Assembly (NCBI GenBank): GCA_017999015.1
Contig: JAGOBZ010000214.1
Span: forward strand, 1-5,727
Direction: 5' to 3'
Origin: Kiritimatiellia bacterium
GTDB lineage: Bacteria; Verrucomicrobiota; Kiritimatiellia; RFP12; UBA1067
Length of the DNA: 5,727 bases
Shown here: positions 1-5,687 of the stretch, in pieces
Layout of the letters: every line of letters starts with the position of its first letter
How positions within the stretch are numbered: the stretch's first letter is position 1
The notes under the pieces: generated by a model
Databases searched by the model: none
The model's input: the letters and a program-made list of their open reading frames with translations, nothing else
Told to the model about the DNA's origin: nothing
Program-made: the position numbers and the translations under genes

Positions 1-134
1 CCGGCCGTCGGCCCGCACAGGTGGCTGCGCTCCAGTTCGCGCGCGGAGTCGGTCACTTCAACGAAGACGAGGCTGATTTTCGCGGAAGGGGAATACGCGG
101 TCACCCGGCTGTCGGCGGTTTTAGACATGATCAT
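1..134 (-). CDS. hslO: Hsp33-like redox chaperone, N-terminus only (cut by window edge)
   Basis: Only the first 44 codons are present; the reading frame runs off the left edge still open. The visible peptide begins MIMSKTADSRVTAYSP and continues to LERSHLCGPTA. The pattern T-D-x3-E-x3-H-x3-P-T-A, after a short beta-strand-like stretch, resembles the N-terminus of Hsp33, a cytoplasmic chaperone activated by oxidation through a C-terminal zinc-cysteine centre. That cysteine centre would lie outside the window, so the call rests on a short match. The ATG at 134 is preferred over the in-frame ATG at 128 because an AAGGA motif (145-149) lies 10 nt upstream of it, against 16 nt for the other. The gene overlaps the end of the 715-residue gene by 14 nt, which suggests coupled translation. 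It could instead be an unrelated small-domain protein; confidence is moderate. Confidence 0.55.
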   Translation of the reverse strand, partial: MIMSKTADSRVTAYSPSAKISLVFVEVTDSARELERSHLCGPTA

Positions 135-2268
135 GGCTGCTGCTTCCTTGTTCGTCCTCCGACGTTATCGCCGCCTGTTGCACGCACTGGCTGAAGATCG
201 CTCTCAGGCTTTCGATGCGGCGCAACTGACGCTCCAAAGACCAGAGCGCAAAACGCCATTTCTTGCCGAAGGCGTAGTGCTTGGGCAGGTTCGGGTCGAA
301 GGCGTCGAACTGTTCGCGCCGCATTGAATAATTCCAGTGCATTTCGCGCGTCTTGAACTCAAACCCGTCAAAAAATCGCTCAGCCAGCGCGTCCAAAGGC
401 ACGGCCTCATGATGCTTGCACCAAAACCGATAGAGGACCCGAGCATAACAGCCAAAATAAAAATCGAACAGGGCGTTGAGATTCTCTTCGGTATAGGCTG
501 TGTCGGGCCAGCCGAAACAGCCGCGAATCGAGCAGAGCTTCACCCCCATCGGCATCTCACGCCGGGCGGTGATATCATACCCGAACTCAAAGATCTCCTT
601 GCCGACCCCGAAACGGCACCCCGCCGCGTCGGGCAGGTATTTTTTAAGGACCAGATTTTGGGCGGCCGCGTCCCCCAGCAGCGCCCCCATCTTCAGCACC
701 ACCTCAGGATCTTCGCCCCCCTCGCTGCCGCCGAACTCGCCCGCACGCTGAAACATCCGCGACGGGATATCGTCCAACGGTTCGCCGGGGCATCGGTTGC
801 GAATGAAATAATTCATCTCGCGCCCGGCGGCGCTGTCAAGCCGCATCAACAGCCGGTATTCGCCGAAGCCCACGCCCAGCGCCTTGAAGCCTTCGACGCG
901 CGCCAGCATGTAGCTGCCGTAGCCGGGTGTTTTCAGCGCCAGCCGTTTCTCGATCAGGCTCATGCAGAGCGGGCGGCGATTGGTCTTGAAGACGATTTCA
1001 CGCGTCACACCCGCGCCCACGGCCAGTTTGTTCGTGGCATCGCTTTCGGAGCGCACCTCGTAGACATTGGCATACTCGATGGTCTCGTCCTGACGCATGA
1101 TCTGCAGGACATTCGCCAGCAGGACTTGCGTGCGCTCGTCGGCACCCGGATGGAAATCCGGCCGACCGCCCCGGAAGGTCGCACCCGGCAGCGCCGTGCG
1201 GCGGTCGTCGAACGCCAGCGCAACAGCCGCGCCCTGCCCGTAATAGACCTCCCCCGTAAGGTGCATGTAGAGCGTCTCGACAAAATCGTCACTGGTCTCG
1301 TCGGCCAGTTCCGGCCGCTCCAGCGAAGCTTTGAAATGCGTATCGACCGCCCGCATCCGCTCAGCCACCTGCCGGGCATCCAGCCGCTTCAGCGTGATCC
1401 CCTCCATGATCCGCTCCAACTCAGGAACGATACGCTCGCACGCTTCGCCCCGGCGCAAGCCGAACAGCTCGATTTCGTTATGGCCGTGGTATTTCGGTGA
1501 ACGCATGCAGGAACGCACGTCGCCTTCGAAGATCGAGACCAACTCACGCAGGCATTCCACAAAACCGGCATAATCCGTTTGTATCAGCGCCGGCAGCGCA
1601 TGAAAATCGGAGTACGAAAGGAAATGCACGCCTTTGGCGCTGTGGTAGTAGCGCAGACAGGTGTTGATGCGCGTGCGGCTCGCGGCCAGGGCCGCATCCA
1701 TCTCGCGCCGCGTCCAAGCCAACGGCTTGATGCGCCACTCCTGCCCCTGCCGGCGATAGTATTCAAGGGCGGCATCGTTGCGCTCGGCCATGATCACGTC
1801 GTCAAGCGCGAGCCCGACACTCTGCAACCATTCGTCGGCCTCGGTGACCACGTCGGTCAGCACGTCGCGCTGAGAGATTTCGAGCGCGCCGTTCACCACG
1901 TTCGCACAGACGACGGCCTCCTGCAACGTCTTGCTCCGTCGCGCGACCGGCACACGGCCGAGGTTCCAGAACTGGCCGGAGAGCAACGGGATGGCCGCGA
2001 TCGTGTGGTTGCCGGCGGTCAGCGTCATGACATAGCCGCCAGTGCCCTTGACCAGATCCCGCTTACGCACGATCAGCACCGGACTGTGATTCTCCAGATG
2101 CTTCCAGATATCCTTTTCGAAGACAAACGTGTCGCAGCCCCAGTCAAAGGCGAGGAAAACGCGCGCATGGCCCATCGATTTCAGAACGACAGGATCCCGC
2201 TTCAACCGGGCCTCGCGCCGTACACGCGCGACAAACGTGTCCACGCCAGATTTATGAAGGGCACCCAC
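121..2268 (-). CDS. Unrecognised 715-residue protein with kinase-like motifs in its C-terminal half
   Basis: I do not recognise this protein as a whole. The N-terminal half (about residues 33-345) is mixed alpha/beta, with no motif I can name, no signal peptide and no membrane segment, so it is probably cytoplasmic. The C-terminal half has a series of motifs in the order expected of a protein-kinase or phosphotransferase fold: a strand ending REIVFK (possible ATP lysine K428), a hinge-like YFIRNRCPGEPL (488-498), LGDAAAQN (531-538, resembling the catalytic D-x4-N with D533 and N538), and FEFGYD (560-565) where a metal-binding Asp would sit. This is inference from motif spacing and could be coincidental. 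The start is GTG, chosen because a full AGGAGG (2274-2279) lies 5 nt upstream and overlaps the stop codon of the preceding gene; the next in-frame ATG is at codon 32. The gap to the fusion gene is 9 bp and the end overlaps the hslO-like gene, so it sits firmly in the operon. Confidence 0.85.
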   Translation of the reverse strand: MGALHKSGVDTFVARVRREARLKRDPVVLKSMGHARVFLAFDWGCDTFVFEKDIWKHLENHSPVLIVRKRDLVKGTGGYVMTLTAGNHTIAAIPLLSGQFWNLGRVPVARRSKTLQEAVVCANVVNGALEISQRDVLTDVVTEADEWLQSVGLALDDVIMAERNDAALEYYRRQGQEWRIKPLAWTRREMDAALAASRTRINTCLRYYHSAKGVHFLSYSDFHALPALIQTDYAGFVECLRELVSIFEGDVRSCMRSPKYHGHNEIELFGLRRGEACERIVPELERIMEGITLKRLDARQVAERMRAVDTHFKASLERPELADETSDDFVETLYMHLTGEVYYGQGAAVALAFDDRRTALPGATFRGGRPDFHPGADERTQVLLANVLQIMRQDETIEYANVYEVRSESDATNKLAVGAGVTREIVFKTNRRPLCMSLIEKRLALKTPGYGSYMLARVEGFKALGVGFGEYRLLMRLDSAAGREMNYFIRNRCPGEPLDDIPSRMFQRAGEFGGSEGGEDPEVVLKMGALLGDAAAQNLVLKKYLPDAAGCRFGVGKEIFEFGYDITARREMPMGVKLCSIRGCFGWPDTAYTEENLNALFDFYFGCYARVLYRFWCKHHEAVPLDALAERFFDGFEFKTREMHWNYSMRREQFDAFDPNLPKHYAFGKKWRFALWSLERQLRRIESLRAIFSQCVQQAAITSEDEQGSSSHDHV

Positions 2269-2273
2269 CCACG

Positions 2274-2279
2274 CCTCCT
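2274..2279 (-). promoter_or_regulatory. Strong Shine-Dalgarno deciding the GTG start of the 715-residue gene
   Basis: On the minus strand AGGAGG is followed by five bases and then GTG at 2268-2266. It shares bases with the TAG stop (2280-2278) of the fusion gene. It is the strongest ribosome-binding site in the window. It supports the GTG over the downstream ATG at codon 32 and suggests that this gene can be translated strongly on its own, whereas the fusion gene upstream has only a weak site. Confidence 0.8.
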
Positions 2280-4197
2280 AAAGAATCACTGTTTCTTTCG
2301 CGATCAGCTCTTCGGCAAGTTCGCCTACGGCTTCCAATCCGCAGGTATCGGCGGCGTCCAACAGGTTTTGCAGAGCCGGCAGGATGTGCCGCGTGAAGCC
2401 CGCCTGTCCCACGGAGGCCAACCGCCCGAATGCGCCCAACGCCTGAATCAGCCGCTGCACGGCACCGTCATGGAGCAGCACCACACCCTCGCGCAGGTCC
2501 GGCCCGCAGGCCCCATAGGCCTGCGCCAAACGCACTCTCAACTCGGGGGAGAGTGTAACATAAGGATCGTACAGGAGAGAAGCCAGATCATAGGCGGCCG
2601 CACCCATCCGCAGGCCCTGAAAATCGATGAACGCCATGCGTTTGCCGCGGAACAGGACGTTGCTGGACTGACAGTCGCGGTGCAACGCCACCTGCCGCGC
2701 CCCCATTAGCCGTGCCGCGACTTGCCGCAATTCTTGTGCTGCGTCGCCGGGCATCGCCGCATATCCATAACGCCCTTTGATGATATGTTCTTCAAACAAG
2801 CCGTGCTCCCAGCCGTAGAGCGCAGCGTCAAACGGCGGCTCCAGCATCGTCGTGACCGGTTCGGCCGTGACACGGCGCGTGCCCTCTCCGTGAAGGCGCG
2901 CCAGCGCCTGAACAACCGGAAGGTACCACGCTTCAGCCCGCTCCGGATGCGCCTCCATGCGCGCCTGGAGCGAGTCGTCGCCCCAGTCTTCCATCACCAG
3001 ACAACGCCGATCAGCCAGCTCGGCCAGCACCTGCGGGACCGGCACGCCGGCCTCTGCCAGCAGACGCGCGTGCCCGGCATAACGCGCGTTTTCAGTCCTC
3101 TCAAGGCTGTAGCGGATATAAATCGCCCGGTCGGCACCGTGATACAGACGCCAAAAACTGCGGCTCGAACCGCGCGTTCCGAGAAACGCGGCGGCGGTCT
3201 CGCGTGGCGACCACCCCAGCACGCCCAGCGCCTCCGGCAACGCGTCGTCACCCGCCTCGGCGGCCGCCACGCACACGACGCCATCAAGCCGTCCGCCGAC
3301 GCATCCGCCGCCGATCACACACCCCTTGAGGACACTGCCCGGCAGCACGCGCGCCCCGCCATACACCACGCTGCGGCGCCCTCGCACGTCCGAAGCCACC
3401 TCGGCCTCCTCGCTCACCCACACGCCCGTCCCCTCTCGTCCGTCACTTGAGCGTTGAACGTTGAGCGTTGAACGTTGAGCGTTAAAAGCTCCCCTCGTGA
3501 TCGCCCCCTGATCATGCAGCCTCAGGTAGGCCTCGACCGTACCGGCATCATCCCAAAAACTGTCTTTGACCGCCACGCCCTGCACACAGAGGCCGCATTC
3601 CAAGGCGCGTTCGTAAGCCTCCACCAGCGTACAGAACGGGCGCTCCGGCAGAAACTCGAAAAGGCGCGGCGACACCAGTTGCAGGCCGCAAAAGGTGAAG
3701 GTGCCGGGCACGCCGGGTGTCGGACTGCGGTAACAGGTGATACGTCCGCGCCGGTCGGCTTCGACCGTGCGCGGCCCCTTCTTCGGCTCCAGCCAAGCCG
3801 CCGCCAACCCGTCGCCCGCCGCGAACGCCTGCAGCAGCGGCTCGACCGCCACACGGACCACGATATCGGCGTTGACCACCCAGAAGGGCTCCGCGCCGAG
3901 GAAAGACCGGAGCGGACGCAACGCGCCTGCCGTGCCCAAGATCTCCGGCTCGTAAGAAGTGTGGATCGCCGCCCGGCCGCCGCGGCGGCCGAGAAAGGCC
4001 TGGATCGCCTCGGGCTGGCTGTGCAGGTTCACAGCGATGCGTTCGACCCCCCACCCTTCCAGCAGGCACAGGATACGCTCCAGCAGCGGCACGTTCCAGA
4101 GCGGCATCAGCGGCTTCGGACGGGCAAGGGTCAGCGGGCGCAGGCGCGTGCCGAGACCCGCCGCCAGAACGACCGCTTGCGTCGGGCGCGGGGTCAT
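2278..4197 (-). CDS. Fusion: MurU-like sugar-1-phosphate nucleotidyltransferase plus AmgK-like sugar kinase
   Basis: A 639-residue protein in three parts. Residues 8-235 form a sugar nucleotidyltransferase: LAAGLGTRLRPLT (11-23) with K28-P29 after it, LGTAGAL (87-93), N-A-D (109-111, metal site) and FWDDAGT (214-220). Residues about 256-310 have irregular hexapeptide spacing, as in left-handed beta-helix domains of related enzymes. Residues about 330-639 match the COG3178/AmgK branch of the aminoglycoside phosphotransferase fold: GSSRSFWRL (343-351), MEDWGDDSL (402-410), HRDCQSSN (506-513, catalytic D508 and N513), IDFQ (524-527, metal D525) and YDLASLL (536-542). In Pseudomonas, separate AmgK and MurU proteins convert MurNAc to MurNAc-1-phosphate and then UDP-MurNAc, bypassing de novo synthesis and fosfomycin. 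The fusion may do both steps, but the sugar and nucleotide are inferred. The ATG overlaps the folB stop as ATGA, and the upstream Shine-Dalgarno is weak, so translation is probably coupled. A heptamer repeat encodes residues 240-250. Confidence 0.9.
   Translation of the reverse strand: MTPRPTQAVVLAAGLGTRLRPLTLARPKPLMPLWNVPLLERILCLLEGWGVERIAVNLHSQPEAIQAFLGRRGGRAAIHTSYEPEILGTAGALRPLRSFLGAEPFWVVNADIVVRVAVEPLLQAFAAGDGLAAAWLEPKKGPRTVEADRRGRITCYRSPTPGVPGTFTFCGLQLVSPRLFEFLPERPFCTLVEAYERALECGLCVQGVAVKDSFWDDAGTVEAYLRLHDQGAITRGAFNAQRSTLNVQRSSDGREGTGVWVSEEAEVASDVRGRRSVVYGGARVLPGSVLKGCVIGGGCVGGRLDGVVCVAAAEAGDDALPEALGVLGWSPRETAAAFLGTRGSSRSFWRLYHGADRAIYIRYSLERTENARYAGHARLLAEAGVPVPQVLAELADRRCLVMEDWGDDSLQARMEAHPERAEAWYLPVVQALARLHGEGTRRVTAEPVTTMLEPPFDAALYGWEHGLFEEHIIKGRYGYAAMPGDAAQELRQVAARLMGARQVALHRDCQSSNVLFRGKRMAFIDFQGLRMGAAAYDLASLLYDPYVTLSPELRVRLAQAYGACGPDLREGVVLLHDGAVQRLIQALGAFGRLASVGQAGFTRHILPALQNLLDAADTCGLEAVGELAEELIAKETVIL
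3447..3481. repeat. Five tandem heptamers, alternating TTGAGCG and TTGAACG, inside the fusion gene
   Basis: On the plus strand five exact 7-bp units follow one another: TTGAGCG, TTGAACG, TTGAGCG, TTGAACG, TTGAGCG, then a decayed TTAAAAG. The units alternate at one position, so the array is also a 14-bp repeat of 2.5 copies. In the gene's frame three units (21 bp) give seven residues, so the protein reads FNAQRST then LNVQRSS (238-251). On the coding strand the array has no stop in any frame, whereas the other strand reads TGA. It sits between the nucleotidyltransferase and the hexapeptide stretch, where a linker would be tolerated. From memory, similar Asn-Val-Gln-Arg-Ser strings occur in proteins of Kiritimatiellota and Lentisphaerota; I could not check this here. 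Confidence 0.95.
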
Positions 4198-4568
4198 GCG
4201 GAGGCACCGTCCCTCTCGCGCGTCACGGTGGCCGCCGCCGCGCGCAGGCCCGGCACCGCGCCCCGCTTTTCGACACGCACGCGCACCGAACGCACGCGCG
4301 GGTCATCGAGGCAGACGCGCGCCACGCATTCGGCCGCGCGCTCAATCATCCGGCAGCGCGCCGCGCGCAGCGCCGCGCGGATCGCGGCGGCCAGCGCCGC
4401 GTAATCCACCGTGTCGCGCAGGTCGTCGCTCGTGCCCGCGGCGGCCAGATCGCACGCCAGCGACACGTCAACCAGCAACCGTTGCTCGCGGCCGCGCTCC
4501 TCGGGAAGGTCGCCGATGACACACGCGACCTCCAGCCCGAGCAATTCCAATCTATCCGTGTCACGCAT
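4194..4568 (-). CDS. folB: Dihydroneopterin aldolase (folate synthesis)
   Basis: A 124-residue protein of the usual FolB length (about 120). FolB is a cytoplasmic enzyme that cleaves 7,8-dihydroneopterin to 6-hydroxymethyl-7,8-dihydropterin and glycolaldehyde, feeding FolK and FolP. Compared with the Staphylococcus aureus enzyme, the active-site residues appear conserved: E24 in IGDLPEERGREQ (for E22), Y56 in DTVDYAAL (for Y54), E76 in MIERAAE (for E74) and K101 in VEKRGAVPG (for K100). The ATG at 4568 is chosen because it places MRDTDRLELLGL exactly at the family's N-terminus and has AGG 7 nt upstream. A longer frame from 4658 would add 30 non-homologous residues inside the preceding gene. 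It begins 11 bp after that gene ends and overlaps the fusion gene by 4 nt (ATGA). The related epimerase FolX shares this fold and cannot be fully excluded. Confidence 0.9.
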   Translation of the reverse strand: MRDTDRLELLGLEVACVIGDLPEERGREQRLLVDVSLACDLAAAGTSDDLRDTVDYAALAAAIRAALRAARCRMIERAAECVARVCLDDPRVRSVRVRVEKRGAVPGLRAAAATVTRERDGASA

Positions 4569-4579
4569 ACTACGACCTA

Positions 4580-5398
4580 TCAGAACGGACGGCCGAACGC
4601 ATTCGGCCGCTGGCGCTGCATCTTGACTTTGGGCTGCTCTAGATGCAAGGCGTACCACTCGTCGCCCATGCCGGCGTTGGAGAAGTGGCCGACGCGATTA
4701 TTCGCGAGGTGCTCGCGGTTACGCTTGAGCGTCTCGTTCTCCATCTTCTCGCACGCCTCGATCAGCACCTTGTGTGCCCCGTCTAGATCCTGGTTCTGCA
4801 CCAGAATCCAGGCATACAGGGCATAGAGCAGCGCGCCTTGTCCATACCGCAACCGGCGCGTCTGTTTCGTAAAGAAAGCCGCCATGCCCGTCTTTTCCCC
4901 CAGCATGTGCATGCGCGCCAGCTTGATCGCGGCCATCATGGGGTCCATGACCAGCACCTTGGGCATCAGCTCGTCGACCCGCTTGAAATCCTTCAGCATC
5001 CAATAGAGCTGCAAGCGCATCGTGGCAAGCTGGCGTCCCATCAACGGCGCCCAGCGGTTGAACCGCTCCATCTCTTTTGAGGCCTCCAGCGCCCGCTCAA
5101 CAAAAACGCGCTGTTCGCGCTCAATCTCGAGCTGCGCCTGCTTGAGGCTGCCCGGCGGACGCGTCTGCCACTGGTTGACCTTAGCCTGCAAGCGCTTCTG
5201 GCCGTCCTCCAAAATCTTCTGCACGCCGGCCATGCCGGCCTTGACACGCCGCTGAATCAGAAACCCCGCAGCCACCTGAGCCGCCGCGAAGGCGACGACG
5301 CCCCAAAAAACCGACCAACCCCAGTTGGCCCCGCCGCTCAACCCAAAGGCCAGCAGCACCAACACCCCGAATCCGGCATTCAAAATCACCGTCAACAT
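4580..5398 (-). CDS. Two-pass membrane-anchored protein with TPR-like helical domain, function unknown
   Basis: A 272-residue protein I cannot name. Residues about 2-20 (TVILNAGFGVLVLLAFGL) and about 26-48 (ending AAGFLIQ before RRVK) are hydrophobic and look like two membrane helices with a short loop; the positive RRVK suggests the long C-terminal part is cytoplasmic. Residues about 50-110 are charged and helical, possibly coiled coil (EIEREQRVFVERALEASKEM). Residues about 112-225 look like paired amphipathic helices of the TPR type. The end includes NAGMGDEWYALHLEQP. The start MLTVILNAG at 5398 is chosen because GGAGAG (5403-5408) lies close upstream and the protein then starts at its first membrane helix. 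The open frame continues up to 5599, but that extension translates palindromic intergenic DNA. It is the first gene of the apparent operon, 11 bp before folB, and is most likely a scaffold or assembly protein. Confidence 0.85.
   Translation of the reverse strand: MLTVILNAGFGVLVLLAFGLSGGANWGWSVFWGVVAFAAAQVAAGFLIQRRVKAGMAGVQKILEDGQKRLQAKVNQWQTRPPGSLKQAQLEIEREQRVFVERALEASKEMERFNRWAPLMGRQLATMRLQLYWMLKDFKRVDELMPKVLVMDPMMAAIKLARMHMLGEKTGMAAFFTKQTRRLRYGQGALLYALYAWILVQNQDLDGAHKVLIEACEKMENETLKRNREHLANNRVGHFSNAGMGDEWYALHLEQPKVKMQRQRPNAFGRPF
4590..4609. repeat. Perfect 8-bp inverted repeat with 4-nt loop at the end of the membrane-protein gene
   Basis: The arms CGGCCGAA (4590-4597) and TTCGGCCG (4602-4609) are exact complements around the loop CGCA. 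It lies in the last ten codons of the 272-residue gene (QRPNAFGRPF), 22 bp before the folB start. There is no following T run in the direction of transcription, so it is not an intrinsic terminator. An RNA hairpin here could affect ribosome movement into folB or mark an mRNA processing point, or it may simply reflect codon choice in GC-rich DNA. Confidence 0.7.
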
Positions 5399-5402
5399 GC
5401 AA

Positions 5403-5408
5403 CTCTCC
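5403..5408 (-). promoter_or_regulatory. Shine-Dalgarno deciding the start of the membrane-protein gene
   Basis: On the minus strand GGAGAG is followed by TTGC and then the ATG at 5398-5396. It selects this start over the longer open frame. The same six bases are exactly complementary to CUCUCC encoded at 5436-5441 in the presumed leader. Confidence 0.7.
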
Positions 5409-5444
5409 AAAATAAGTCTCTCAAACGCAAAAAGAGGAGAGGTC

Positions 5445-5473
5445 AGTGTACTTTGAACAACCGCTTGGAGCAA
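5445..5473 (-). promoter_or_regulatory. Candidate sigma70-type promoter for the operon
   Basis: Reading the minus strand, TTGCTC (5468-5473) is followed by a 17-bp spacer and TACACT (5445-5450). The -10 matches TATAAT at 4 of 6 positions and the -35 matches TTGACA at 3 of 6, with the ideal spacing. Transcription would begin near 5438 and leave a leader of about 40 nt before the ATG at 5398. The surrounding DNA (about 5401-5480) is clearly more AT-rich than the genes. No activator or operator site is evident. The match is weak in absolute terms. Confidence 0.3.
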
Positions 5474-5564
5474 TAGCAAACAGCCGTCTGAAGGTAATCG
5501 GCTAGCGCAGGGGTATGCGAGGATCGTGCGTTTCTGATGAAAGGCAGGATGGCGAGACGGGAGC

Positions 5565-5582
5565 GCGGGCGTCCCCGCCCGC
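5565..5582. repeat. GC-rich 7-bp inverted repeat in the upstream intergenic region
   Basis: GCGGGCG (5565-5571) and CGCCCGC (5576-5582) flank the loop TCCC. It is the first of three GC palindromes within about 125 bp. In the minus-strand open frame it reads RAGTPALPSR, a low-complexity peptide typical of translated intergenic repeats rather than of a protein N-terminus. There is no T run, so it is not a classical terminator. Confidence 0.7.
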
Positions 5583-5643
5583 AACAACGTGCCGTGCAAC
5601 AGGTTGAGCGGTCATGACGGTCACGCAAAACCGCTTCTGGCAG

Positions 5644-5687
5644 GGACGCCTCGCCGAGGCGTCCGCGGCGGTCTCGGCGAGACCGCC
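5644..5687. repeat. Two adjacent 21-bp perfect palindromes (REP/BIME-like pair)
   Basis: The first has arms GGACGCCTCG (5644-5653) and CGAGGCGTCC (5655-5664) around a single C. The second has arms GGCGGTCTCG (5667-5676) and CGAGACCGCC (5678-5687) around a single G. Only GC separates them, and CTACC follows. Both share the same 10-1-10 design and a TCG/CGA core but differ in the outer bases, as in pairs of REP units. The element is upstream of the promoter and may be a dispersed genomic repeat, possibly also a transcription stop or processing element for whatever gene lies to the right. Confidence 0.85.

Noticed and set aside
337..1500. Plus-strand open frame of 387 codons
   Set aside because: It lies antisense within the 715-residue gene, is rich in Arg, His, Pro and Ala, has no recognisable motif, and is the kind of shadow expected in GC-rich coding DNA.
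1579..2709. Plus-strand open frame of 376 codons
   Set aside because: It runs antisense across the junction of two well-supported minus-strand genes and its peptide is His, Arg and Gln rich with no domain, so it is a shadow.
3447..3481. CRISPR-like array
   Set aside because: The units are 7 bp, directly abutting, without spacers.
3548..4207. Minus-strand open frame of 219 codons in another frame of the fusion gene
   Set aside because: It overlaps the motif-bearing nucleotidyltransferase frame throughout and is a Gly/Pro/Arg-rich shadow.
3475..4404. Plus-strand open frame of 309 codons
   Set aside because: It is antisense to the nucleotidyltransferase domain and folB, both of which have clear motifs; the peptide is Arg/Ala low complexity.
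4590..4609. Intrinsic terminator at the end of the membrane-protein gene
   Set aside because: The stem is good but no T run follows in the direction of transcription, and folB starts 22 bp later.
4194..4658. Longer folB start giving 154 residues
   Set aside because: The extra 30 residues lie inside the preceding gene, do not resemble FolB, and the ATG at 4568 matches the family N-terminus.
5611..5618. Short palindrome GTCATGAC as an operator
   Set aside because: Eight bases of symmetry are expected by chance at this scale and nothing nearby supports a binding site.
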